64,000 nt of DNA from JBFWVD01 sp050246915 (GTDB lineage Bacteria > Actinomycetota > Acidimicrobiia > Acidimicrobiales > Ilumatobacteraceae), in assembly GCA_050246915.1 (NCBI GenBank), contig JBFWVD010000013.1, forward strand, positions 1 to 64,000, in the 5' to 3' direction. Each line of letters begins with the position of its first letter. Position 1 is the stretch's first letter. Below are positions 8,937-16,465 of this stretch, in pieces. The notes beneath the pieces are model-generated. The model did not search any database. It saw only the letters and a program-made list of their open reading frames with translations, and was not told the DNA's origin. A program made the translations under genes and the position numbers.

Positions 8937-9131
8937 TCAGTCCTCGTCGTCGTCCTCTTCCTCTTCGTCATCGAACGTCACGCCGTAGCGCTCGGCGATG
9001 GCTGCGTACTCGTCGTCTTCTGAGCCCGAGGGCTGGTCGCCGTCCTTGGGCATGAAGCCCCCGAACGCGGCCGGTCCTGATTGCTTGAGCTTTCGGGCTT
9101 CTTCGAAGCGCCGATGTCGACCCTTCTTCAT
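8937..9131 (-). CDS. Small acidic-tailed protein of unknown function
   Basis: This is a 64-residue protein with a basic head (MKKGRHRRFEEARKLKQ) and an extremely acidic tail (DDEEEEDDDED). The strong charge segregation and the in-frame start with GGGGAGC just upstream of the ATG argue that it is real. I recall similar MKKGRHRR-type small proteins annotated as hypothetical in actinobacteria, but no function is known. It lies 125 bp upstream of typA on the same strand. A nucleic-acid or ribosome association is conceivable from the basic head only. Confidence 0.6.
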   Translation of the reverse strand: MKKGRHRRFEEARKLKQSGPAAFGGFMPKDGDQPSGSEDDEYAAIAERYGVTFDDEEEEDDDED

Positions 9132-9261
9132 GGGGGGCTCCCCGCTGCGGTAACAGTCGTCGAGCCGGAGAGGTTACAGGTCTGATCGGCGAAGTGTTGG
9201 ATTCCGGTCACCGCCGGAGTCCGGAAAGGGCCGTCGTACCCTGCCTCAGCAGGTGATTGCC

Positions 9262-10446
9262 TCACGACGCGGGTTCGCTGCGATAACGCGGCTCGAGGAC
9301 CAGGTTGCCCCGTCCGTCGAAGGCGAGGGCTGCTTTCCCACTGACCAGATCGCGCACGCGCTCGCCGATCATGTCGGCCCGCCAGCCCACAGCGAGCCGG
9401 GCCTCGGGATCGCCTCGGAGCAGCTCGACCAGGTCATTGCGGGTGGCGAGGAGCACGGTGTCGACCTCTTCGTCGCGAGCCAACTGGCTGACCCAGGCCG
9501 AGACCAACGTGACGGCCGGCCGGAGCCGCTTGTCGATGTCGTCGCTGGCCGGCAGTCGTAGATCTTCCACGTCCATCGTCAAGCCTTTGGCAACAGCCGC
9601 GAGCAACTCCTCGCCGAGGGCCCCGCGAGCGGCCCGGTCATCGATGCCGCGGACCTTGCGCAGATCGTCCAGGTTCTTGGGGGGACGTTGGGCCAAGCCC
9701 AAGATGGCCATGTCGGCGAGCACGAAGCGCGACGGCTGATCAATGGCCGCGGCCCGACGCTCCCGCCAGGCCGAGACGCATTGGGCGACCCCGCGGGCCG
9801 TGCCCCGCAACGAACGCGAGTCCTTGAGCTTGAGCCAAGCCGATTCGGGATCGGATGGTCCGAATGACCGTGTCCGCATCTGCTCGCACTCATCGAGCGC
9901 CCACTGCAGTCGGTCGCGCTTGGTGAGCTGCTCCACCAACGTGTCGTGCAGGGCCAGCAGATATGCAACGTCGGATGCTGCGTAGTTGCGCTGGTCGACG
10001 GTGAGTGGGCGGTGCAGCCAATCGGTGAGCCGATCGGCCTTGCCCACCTGGATGCCCAGCTCGGCTGACACCAGCGTTGCCAGTGATGGCGTGGAGTAGC
10101 CCACGAAGCCGGCGCCGAGCTGGGTGTCGAACAGATGCGAAGGAACGGTGCCACAGGCACGCTGCAACACTTCGAGATCTTGTTGGGCAGCGTGGAGCAC
10201 CCACACGATGTCGCTCACGAGCAGGTCGGCCAGTGGCGAGAGGTCGAGGTTCAGTGGGTCGACGAGCACGGTGCCGCCCGACCATGCGATCTGCACCAGT
10301 GCCACGTGCGGGAAGTAGGTGCGCTCGCGATGGAACTCGGTGTCGAGAGCAAGGCGCGGTTCGTCGCGAAGCTCGTCGATGAGCGTTGCGAGGTCGGCGG
10401 GGTTGTCGACCCAACGATGAGGATGATCGACGGTGCGGCCCGTCAT
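9262..10446 (-). CDS. rnd: Ribonuclease D (DEDDy 3'-5' exonuclease with HRDC domain)
   Basis: This 394-residue product has all DEDDy exonuclease motifs: LALDTEFHRERTYFP (Asp and Glu), WVLHAAQQDLEVL (Asp), and YAASDVAYLLAL (Tyr and Asp). A C-terminal HRDC domain follows from about residue 210 (RFVLADMAILGLAQRPPKNLDDL) with a further helical tail. RNase D trims the 3' ends of tRNA and other small RNAs. The ATG at 10446 overlaps the stop of the MobA-rhodanese gene (ATGA). The frame extends 38 codons upstream, but that extension lies inside the mobA fusion gene. It is probably the third gene of the DUF3151-mobA-rnd run. Confidence 0.9.
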   Translation of the reverse strand: MTGRTVDHPHRWVDNPADLATLIDELRDEPRLALDTEFHRERTYFPHVALVQIAWSGGTVLVDPLNLDLSPLADLLVSDIVWVLHAAQQDLEVLQRACGTVPSHLFDTQLGAGFVGYSTPSLATLVSAELGIQVGKADRLTDWLHRPLTVDQRNYAASDVAYLLALHDTLVEQLTKRDRLQWALDECEQMRTRSFGPSDPESAWLKLKDSRSLRGTARGVAQCVSAWRERRAAAIDQPSRFVLADMAILGLAQRPPKNLDDLRKVRGIDDRAARGALGEELLAAVAKGLTMDVEDLRLPASDDIDKRLRPAVTLVSAWVSQLARDEEVDTVLLATRNDLVELLRGDPEARLAVGWRADMIGERVRDLVSGKAALAFDGRGNLVLEPRYRSEPAS

Positions 10447-11399
10447 CGAGCCACGGGCGAGCCCTGTTCGGGACCGGAGATGGTCGGCAATCCGGCGCGG
10501 ACCCAGGCGTTGGTGCCTCCGGCCACGTTGGTGGCGGCGATGCCCTGCTCGGCCAACCACATTGCTGCGGAGAGGCTGCGCCCGCCGGCGGCGCAGATGA
10601 TGGTGAGCGGCGCGGCCGCCCGCAGCGACTCGACATGCTCGGGCACGGTCTGGAGCGGGATCAAGCGGGCTCCGGGCACGTGCACCGTCGTGTACTCGTC
10701 GGGCTCTCGCACGTCGATGAGGGTTGCATCGGCGAGACGTTCGGCGAGTTCGCTGACGGTGATCTCCGGGACGGGCGATTGGGCTGTCGACATCGCCGCA
10801 AACCTAGCCGAGGCGAGATGCAGGTCACGGGGTTCGTTGACGTTCACGAGGTCGATGTCAGGGCAGCTCACCTCGGTCACGATCAACCGGTCGAGCAGCG
10901 CGTGCACCGACCGTTTCTGGCCGGAGAACGCGTCGAGCGCGACGGGCGCACATCGCCCGACCCGCCAGGCCGCGCACAGCGGTTGTCGACGCCCATCGGT
11001 CACCGCAACGGCAACGTCGGCTCGGTCGGAACCGCCGAGCGCTGCGGTCACGCGGGCCACCGTGCCCGCGCTCAGATGTGGCAGATCGCATGAGCTGATG
11101 AAGACGATGTCGCTGTCGATGTCCCTGGCCGCTTCCAGCGCAGCGATGATCCCGGCCACCGGACCGTTGCCCTTTCGGGGATCGTCGACATGGCGGGCCG
11201 ACGCCGCGACTGCAGCCGCGGGCGAACCACCAACACTGAGGATCTCCGCGGCACCCGCGTCGCGCAGTGCGCGCGCCACGAGGGCCACCATGGGGTCATC
11301 GACGATCGGCGCCAACGCCTTGTCGAACCCCATGCGCGAGCTGCGGCCGCCGGTGAGGATGGCGCCGACGAAGCCCGTGGCCGTCGATCGGTCGTTCAT
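10443..11399 (-). CDS. mobA: MobA-like nucleotidyltransferase fused to a rhodanese domain
   Basis: This is a 318-residue two-domain protein. Residues 1-195 match molybdenum cofactor guanylyltransferase: the nucleotide-binding loop is AILTGGRSSRMGFDKA, FISSCDLPHLS carries the metal-binding Asp, and VNVNEPRDL matches the family's N-x-N-x-P motif. Residues of about 205-310 form a rhodanese domain (ATLIDVREPDEYTTVHVPGA) with active-site loop ICAAGGRS, so the catalytic cysteine is present. MobA attaches GMP to molybdopterin; rhodanese domains carry sulfur as a persulfide, so sulfuration of Mo cofactor is a natural but unproven link. It overlaps rnd by 4 bp and starts 12 bp after the DUF3151 gene. 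Confidence 0.85.
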   Translation of the reverse strand: MNDRSTATGFVGAILTGGRSSRMGFDKALAPIVDDPMVALVARALRDAGAAEILSVGGSPAAAVAASARHVDDPRKGNGPVAGIIAALEAARDIDSDIVFISSCDLPHLSAGTVARVTAALGGSDRADVAVAVTDGRRQPLCAAWRVGRCAPVALDAFSGQKRSVHALLDRLIVTEVSCPDIDLVNVNEPRDLHLASARFAAMSTAQSPVPEITVSELAERLADATLIDVREPDEYTTVHVPGARLIPLQTVPEHVESLRAAAPLTIICAAGGRSLSAAMWLAEQGIAATNVAGGTNAWVRAGLPTISGPEQGSPVAR

Positions 11400-11411
11400 C
11401 GAAACGATCGT

Positions 11412-11867
11412 TCAGTTGGCCGGCGGGCCGGCCGGGTCGCATTGACCGAGGAACACGCGGCAACGCTCGGCCTCGTCGAGTTCGCCGATGCGCTCTGCCG
11501 CTCGGGCCAACGCCTGCAGGGAACGCAGGAAGCCGTGGTTGGTCGGTGCCGACCAGCGCACGTAGCCACTCCCCCGCCATCCGTTACCGCGCAGCGAGTC
11601 GAGGCCGCGGTGGTATCCGACCCGCGCGTACGCGTAGGCCTCGATGTCGTCGCGGGCATGCGCTGAGAGCGCCGCCCACACGAGGCTCGAACGCGGCCAG
11701 CGCGCCGCAGCCGCGCCGAGCAGTTCGCGTCGCTGGTCGCCGTCCACGGCTTCCGCGTCGGCGAGCGCGTCGAGCAACCCTTCGGGCTCGGGGGGCAGCA
11801 CGGTGGAGGGCGGACCTTGCGTGGAGAGCGTCACCGGGCGCAGATCGTCTTGCTGGGGTTCGGGCAC
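11412..11867 (-). CDS. DUF3151 family protein
   Basis: This 151-residue cytoplasmic protein matches the actinobacterial DUF3151 family: a proline-rich N terminus, helical repeats (RRELLGAAAARWPRSSLVWAAL), the signature YAYARVGYHRGLDSLRGNGW, then GYVRWSAPTNHGFLRSLQAL. It has TPR-like helical character. It ends LGQCDPAGPPAN, 12 bp before the mobA fusion gene, and is probably the first gene of the run into rnd. The molecular function is unknown in the family. Confidence 0.85.
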   Translation of the reverse strand: MPEPQQDDLRPVTLSTQGPPSTVLPPEPEGLLDALADAEAVDGDQRRELLGAAAARWPRSSLVWAALSAHARDDIEAYAYARVGYHRGLDSLRGNGWRGSGYVRWSAPTNHGFLRSLQALARAAERIGELDEAERCRVFLGQCDPAGPPAN

Positions 11868-11917
11868 GCAGCGAGCATGCCGCGATCCGCGACCATGCCG
11901 CCAGTAGGGTCGATGGA

Positions 11918-12262
11918 ATGTACGGGTTCACCGTCAACATCACGTTGCCGTCGTTCCTCGACGCCGACCGGATGAAGACCATCCTCGTGGCCGCCATCGG
12001 TCTGTTCATCGCCTTTGCCATGGTGTCGGCGTGGATGACCAAGAAGGTCACCAAGCGCATCATGACCACCGGCGCGTTCGTGTTGCTCACCGTGTTCACC
12101 TTCACCCAGCGCTCGAGCTTGGAGCATTGCATCGACAAGGTGCGCAACGCCGAGAGCACCGCGACCACCTGCGAGGTGTGGGGCTTCCACGTGAAGATCC
12201 CGACCGACAAGGTGCCTGCGTCGGTCAACGTCGCGCCGACGCCGACCACCAGCGGCGGCTGA
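11918..12262 (+). CDS. Small membrane protein of unknown function
   Basis: This 114-residue protein has one or two membrane helices: TILVAAIGLFIAFAMVSAWM at about 17-36 and IMTTGAFVLLTVFTF at about 45-60. A short extracytoplasmic tail carries two cysteines (HCIDKV and TTCEVW) that could form a disulfide, and it ends in a Thr/Pro-rich stretch. The start MYGFTVNITLPSF was chosen because the frame upstream overlaps the divergent DUF3151 gene. No family is recognised. Confidence 0.6.
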   Translation: MYGFTVNITLPSFLDADRMKTILVAAIGLFIAFAMVSAWMTKKVTKRIMTTGAFVLLTVFTFTQRSSLEHCIDKVRNAESTATTCEVWGFHVKIPTDKVPASVNVAPTPTTSGG

Positions 12263-12400
12263 CCGGCACCAGACCGGTGCTCCGAACCGGCGCGGCCGGG
12301 GGCATGCAGGGTCGTCATCTGTGTCGAACCGCGTTGTACACGGTACGTTGCATGACGCAGACGAACCCGGGTGGTCCGGGTGAACCGCAGGAGGACACCA

Positions 12401-13648
12401 GTGGGTGAAGCCTGGATCATCGACGGAGCTCGTTCCCCCCGAGGTAAGGGGAAGTCGAACGGGTCGCTCCACCATCTCCATCCCCAGGAGCTCCTGGCAC
12501 AGGTGCTCAACTCCCTCGCCGCTCGCACCGGCATCGACCCCGCTGACGTCGACGACGTCATCGTGGGCAACGGCAACTCGACCGGCGATCAGGCCAACTG
12601 CATCGGTCGTATGGCGGTTCTCGCAGCCGGCTGGCCGGTCGAGACCTCGGGTGTCACCATCAACCGCTTCTGCGGCTCCGGCCAGCAGGCCGTGACGTGG
12701 GGTGCCATGGGCATCCAGGCCGGACATCAGCAGCTCGTGGTCGGCGGCGGTGTCGAGATGATGTCGCGCTGGCCTGCTGACGGTGCCGGTGGCGCCGACG
12801 CGGCCCCGCCCGACTTCACCGCCAACAATGCCCACCTGCGCGAAATGTTCCCGATGGTGCCCCAGGGCATCTCGGCCGACCTCATCGCTTCGGTCGAAGG
12901 CTTCACCCGTGAGGACTGCGATCGTCTCGCGCTCACCAGTCAACAGCGCTGCGCCCAGGCCATGGCCGAAGGGCGTTTCGATCGCAGCGTCGTGCCGATC
13001 CACAACGAGGATGGCTCGGTGGCTTTGGCCGTCGACGAGTTCCCGCGGCCGAGCACCAACATGGAAGGGCTGGCCAAGCTCACCCCGTCGTTCGCCACCA
13101 TGGGCGAGATGGTCTTCCCTGGCTACGACCGCAGCTTCGACCAGATGTGCAAGGACACCTACCCACAGATCTCCGGTGTCGATCACGTGCACCACGCCGG
13201 CAACTCCTCTGGTGTGGTCGACGGTGCTGGTGTCGTTCTGCTGGCTTCGCCGGACTACGCCAAGGCACATGGCCTCAAGCCCCGCGCCCGCATCGTGATG
13301 AGCGCGGTCGCTGGTGCCGAGCCGGTCATCATGCTCACTGCTCCCGGACCCGCCTCGCTCAAGGTGCTCAAGCGGGCCGGCATGACGATCGACGACATCG
13401 ACCTGTGGGAGATCAACGAGGCGTTCGCCGCCGTTGTCCTCAAGGTCCTCAAGGACCTCGAGCTCGATCCGAACAAGGTGAACGTGAACGGCGGGGCCAT
13501 GGCCCTCGGCCATCCGATCGGTGCCACCGGCCCCATGCTCATCCAGACCGCCCTCGACGAACTGGAGCGCCAGGACAAGAACACCGCGCTCATCACGATG
13601 TGCACCGGTGGCGGCATGGCCACCGCCACCATCATCGAGCGCATCTGA
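12401..13648 (+). CDS. Acetyl-CoA acetyltransferase / 3-ketoacyl-CoA thiolase
   Basis: This is a thiolase of 415 residues. The nucleophilic cysteine lies in NRFCGSGQQAV (Cys91), the active-site loops are EINEAFAAV and GGAMALGHPIGATGP, and the C-terminal base cysteine is in MCTGGGMA. The GTG at 12401 is chosen because GGAGGA sits 5-10 bases upstream; an in-frame GTG at 12371 would add ten arginine-rich residues. The enzyme either condenses two acetyl-CoA or cleaves 3-ketoacyl-CoA in beta-oxidation. It stands alone here, with no hydratase or dehydrogenase partner nearby, so direction and chain length cannot be told. Confidence 0.9.
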   Translation: MGEAWIIDGARSPRGKGKSNGSLHHLHPQELLAQVLNSLAARTGIDPADVDDVIVGNGNSTGDQANCIGRMAVLAAGWPVETSGVTINRFCGSGQQAVTWGAMGIQAGHQQLVVGGGVEMMSRWPADGAGGADAAPPDFTANNAHLREMFPMVPQGISADLIASVEGFTREDCDRLALTSQQRCAQAMAEGRFDRSVVPIHNEDGSVALAVDEFPRPSTNMEGLAKLTPSFATMGEMVFPGYDRSFDQMCKDTYPQISGVDHVHHAGNSSGVVDGAGVVLLASPDYAKAHGLKPRARIVMSAVAGAEPVIMLTAPGPASLKVLKRAGMTIDDIDLWEINEAFAAVVLKVLKDLELDPNKVNVNGGAMALGHPIGATGPMLIQTALDELERQDKNTALITMCTGGGMATATIIERI

Positions 13649-13904
13649 GTATCTAGGCATCGAGCCCGTCGCGTCTCTCGACGCAGGCGGCTCGGCCCGC
13701 CACATACGCACTACCCGCCTTCTTGCATATGTCGCACATGACGCGTGCTCGTTCGTCTGCTTGTCGGGTACAACGCCTTCGCGGTGACCACGAGTGGGTA
13801 CGCCGCGGTTAGGGTTCGATTGTCCACGTCAATGATTGGGTGGCCATGGGGGGTCTGGTGGAAATGAGTGCATTGCCGTTGCAGCTCGCTGAGGTGACGG
13901 CGAG
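13649..13904. other. Intergenic stretch, no gene seen
   Basis: This 256-bp stretch lies between the thiolase gene and the next plus-strand gene. I see no tRNA cloverleaf and no convincing short gene. A GAGGTGA sequence just before the ATG at 13905 can serve as its ribosome binding site. The region is less G+C-rich than its neighbours around 13720-13770 and 13810-13830 and probably holds a promoter. Confidence 0.5.
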
Positions 13905-14843
13905 ATGAGCCTGCTGGCCGAGTGGGGCCTCACGCCCGAGGACGACATGTTCCATCCGCGCGATCAGACCGATCCGTGGTGGACCGAGACGGTCTGGTAT
14001 GCGTTCTTCGTACCCGAACGCAACCTGGTCGGTTACGTGTATCTCGTCTTCCGTCACAACAAGAACCTCCAGTTCGGTGGAGTGATCATCTATGACGACA
14101 ACGGTTCGCTCCCATGGGAGCTGCCCGCGCTCGACTACGACTGGCACAACGCCATCCCCGAAGGTCTCGACCTGCGCGACGCCACGCTCGAGAGCGGGCT
14201 GCGCCATCGGGTCATCGAGCCGGGCATGCGCTACGAGGTCACCTACGCGAGCCGTGACGTGGAACTCGATCTTGCGTTCACTGCGGCGATGAAGCCCCAT
14301 GTCATCTTGGCGACACCGCCGTTCAACAAGGGCCACATCGACGCCATCATGCACGTCACCGGCACGCTCGTTCTCGGCGGTGAGACGATCGCGGTCGATT
14401 CGCTGGCCATGCGGGATCGTTCGTGGGGTCAGCGCAAGGACGGCAAGCAACCGACAGTTGGGTACGAGTACGCCACCGCCGATCCCGACAACGGCTTCCT
14501 CGCGGTGAGCGTGTCGCGTTCCTCCGATGTCTACGAGGTCACGACGGGCTACTTGATGCGTGACGGCGTGTGGTCGCACGTTCGCACGGGCCGCCGTTCG
14601 CTCGATCGCGATGACAACGGCATGCCGACCGCGGTGCGCATCGAGGCCACCGATGATCTCGGCCGCACGCTCGAGGCCGAAGGTCGCGCCCTCAACGCCC
14701 AGGTGTTCTGCCCGTATCCCTCGATGCTCGACATGAACTGCTTGGTCGACTGGACCTGGGACGGTCGGCAAGGCTTCGGGGAGATCCAAGATTGCTGGCT
14801 GCCGCGCCGCTGGCGTGAGTACATGAAGGCCCGGAGGGCCTGA
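13905..14843 (+). CDS. Conserved protein of lipocalin/CrtC-like type, function unknown
   Basis: This is a 312-residue protein rich in Trp, Tyr and beta-strand-like segments (TVWYAFFVPERNLVGYVYLVF, GGVIIYDDNGSLPWELP). The order of segments, with AMRDRSWGQRKDG in the middle and EIQDCWLPRRWREYM at the end, resembles actinobacterial DUF7064/7065-type proteins with AttH/hydroxyneurosporene-synthase-like folds. Many of these sit near steroid or lipid catabolism genes. That placement is family knowledge held with moderate confidence. It has no signal peptide. The neighbours (a thiolase upstream, hipBA downstream) do not fix a role. Confidence 0.65.
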   Translation: MSLLAEWGLTPEDDMFHPRDQTDPWWTETVWYAFFVPERNLVGYVYLVFRHNKNLQFGGVIIYDDNGSLPWELPALDYDWHNAIPEGLDLRDATLESGLRHRVIEPGMRYEVTYASRDVELDLAFTAAMKPHVILATPPFNKGHIDAIMHVTGTLVLGGETIAVDSLAMRDRSWGQRKDGKQPTVGYEYATADPDNGFLAVSVSRSSDVYEVTTGYLMRDGVWSHVRTGRRSLDRDDNGMPTAVRIEATDDLGRTLEAEGRALNAQVFCPYPSMLDMNCLVDWTWDGRQGFGEIQDCWLPRRWREYMKARRA

Positions 14844-14864
14844 ATCCCCGCGTGATCTATCGCC

Positions 14865-14924
14865 CTAACGTAAAGAGTAGTTAGCTTTAACCGACTGTAG
14901 GCTAGCTATCTCGAACGTAAGGAG
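14865..14924 (+). promoter_or_regulatory. Candidate hipBA operator/promoter region
   Basis: This unusually A+T-rich stretch directly precedes hipB. It holds an inverted repeat CTAAC-N10-GTTAG (14865-14884), the palindrome GCTAGC inside GGCTAGCTA (14900-14908), and a direct repeat AACGTAAAGAG (14867-14877) / AACGTAAGGAG (14914-14924). The second copy supplies the AAGGAG ribosome binding site for the ATG at 14929. HipB proteins bind dyad operators in their own promoter in E. coli, so autoregulation here is an inference. Confidence 0.45.
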
Positions 14925-14928
14925 CGAC

Positions 14929-15237
14929 ATGGCTGGACGCGCCTCATCTCGCACCGTTCAGGCGGCTCGGCAGGTCGGCCTGAACATCGCCACCTGGCGG
15001 AAACTGCAGAACCTCACCGGCCAACAGCTCGCCGAGCGTGCCGGAGTGAGCCGTCCGACCATCTCGAAACTGGAGCACGGTGATCTCGGTGTCGGCCTCG
15101 GGGTGCTGCTCGAGGTGCTTCGCGCCCTCGGGCAACTCGACGCGCTGGTCACCGCGACCGACCCGTACGAGACCGATCTCGGACGGATCCGATCTGCGGA
15201 GAACGTGCCCAAGCGGGTCAGGAGCCGCTCGACATGA
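14929..15237 (+). CDS. hipB: HipB-like antitoxin, XRE-family HTH
   Basis: This 102-residue helix-turn-helix protein reads NLTGQQLAERAGVSRPTISKLEHGD, a classic XRE/Cro motif at about residues 30-54, followed by helices and a basic tail (KRVRSRST). It overlaps hipA by 4 bp, the normal antitoxin-toxin layout. It should neutralise HipA and, with it, repress the operon through the A+T-rich region just upstream. A good ribosome binding site, AAGGAG, lies 5 bp before the ATG. Confidence 0.85.
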   Translation: MAGRASSRTVQAARQVGLNIATWRKLQNLTGQQLAERAGVSRPTISKLEHGDLGVGLGVLLEVLRALGQLDALVTATDPYETDLGRIRSAENVPKRVRSRST

Positions 15238-16448
15238 TCGACCATCTGTTGGTGTACCTCGATGTGCACGGCGATGGACCGCTGCTGGTCGGAGAGGTCT
15301 ACTTCGCCCTCAGAGGTGGGCGGCTCGCCGCGTCGACGTTCCATTACACGACGAGCTATCTGGCCCGTCGTGACGCGTTCCCCATCGATCCGGATCTGCC
15401 ACTTGATGCTGGGCCTCACTCCGTCAACGGGCTGCCTGGCGCTCTGGCTGATTGTGCCCCGGATCGCTGGGGTCGCAACCTCATCACCAAACAACGCCGT
15501 GGCGAGGCATCGGCATCGGGTGGCGCGGCGCGTCGACTCACCGAGGTCGACTTCCTCGTGGGCGTGTCCGACCTCACGCGTCAAGGTGCATTGCGATTTC
15601 GTGCTGCCGACGACGGCCCGTTCTTGGGCTCTGGCACTGAAGTGCCCAAGCTGCTCGAGCTCCCTCGGCTGCTGAGGGCGGCAGACGCGGTGAGTCGAGA
15701 TGATGACTTCGCGGCGATCAAGCAACTCCTCGACGCAGGGACCGGCTCCCTCGGCGGTGCGCGGCCGAAAGCGTCGGTGCGAGATGGGGACCGGCTCTAC
15801 ATCGCGAAGTTCCCTCATCCCGACGACGCGTGGGATGTGATGGCGTGGGAGAAGACCGCCCTCGATCTGGCGCGTGCGGCAGGGATCGACGTGCCGCCGA
15901 ACGAGCTGACTCGGATCGACGGTCGATCGGTGCTCCTGCTCGAGCGGTTCGATCGGCGCTCTGGTGTCCGCGTTCCGTACCAGAGCGCAATGACTCTGCT
16001 CGGCGCTCGAGACGGCGACGTTCACGACTATCTGGAGATCGCCGAGGCGCTTGCGGCCGTGAGCGCTGGTGCGGCCGCTGATCTGAGTGATCTCTGGCGT
16101 CGTATTGCCTTCTCCATCATGGTCAACAATGTTGACGACCACCTCCGAAACCACGGGCTGCTGCACCAGCGAGGCGGATGGCGCCTTTCTCCTGTGTTCG
16201 ATGTCAATCCGAACCCCGACGTCGCGACACACCGTCAGACCAGCGTCTCGGGCGCGTACGGACGCGTCGAGGCTCTCGACGCGCTTCGCTCATGCGTTGC
16301 TGACTTCGACCTCGCACCGAGACGCGCCGAAACGATCCTCGGGGAGGTCGCGGCGGCGGTTGCCACCTGGCGGCAGGTAGGGGCGAGCAATGGGATCATC
16401 ACCACCGAGCAGCGTCTGTTCGATGATGCCTTCTGGCCGGTGAACTGA
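15234..16448 (+). CDS. hipA: HipA-like serine/threonine kinase toxin
   Basis: This 404-residue HipA-family kinase has an N-terminal HipA_N-type region with the conserved DCAPDRWGRNLI. Next come the nucleotide-binding segment SLGGARPKASV and LYIAKFP with the ATP-binding lysine. The catalytic loop is NNVDDHLRNHGLL and the metal-binding Asp lies in FDVNPNP. All catalytic residues appear intact, so it should be active. In E. coli, HipA phosphorylates glutamyl-tRNA synthetase and halts translation; the target here is unknown. ATGA overlap with hipB indicates coupled translation. It converges on the lipoprotein gene ending at 16466. Confidence 0.88.
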   Translation: MIDHLLVYLDVHGDGPLLVGEVYFALRGGRLAASTFHYTTSYLARRDAFPIDPDLPLDAGPHSVNGLPGALADCAPDRWGRNLITKQRRGEASASGGAARRLTEVDFLVGVSDLTRQGALRFRAADDGPFLGSGTEVPKLLELPRLLRAADAVSRDDDFAAIKQLLDAGTGSLGGARPKASVRDGDRLYIAKFPHPDDAWDVMAWEKTALDLARAAGIDVPPNELTRIDGRSVLLLERFDRRSGVRVPYQSAMTLLGARDGDVHDYLEIAEALAAVSAGAAADLSDLWRRIAFSIMVNNVDDHLRNHGLLHQRGGWRLSPVFDVNPNPDVATHRQTSVSGAYGRVEALDALRSCVADFDLAPRRAETILGEVAAAVATWRQVGASNGIITTEQRLFDDAFWPVN

Positions 16449-16465
16449 CCAGCTATGCCACCGCG

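Noticed and set aside
11831..13711. Minus-strand open frame of 626 codons opposite the thiolase gene
   Set aside because: Shadow of the thiolase gene; low-complexity His/Asp/Gly-rich product, whereas the plus strand shows all thiolase motifs.
13649..13904. tRNA gene in the gap after the thiolase
   Set aside because: I could not form a cloverleaf with a T-loop GTTCRANNC sequence on either strand.
16121..16135. GTCAACAATGTTGAC in hipA as a copy of the iterated palindrome
   Set aside because: Its arms fit but the spacing is 5, not 6; other 5-spaced hits are at background frequency, so I did not count it.
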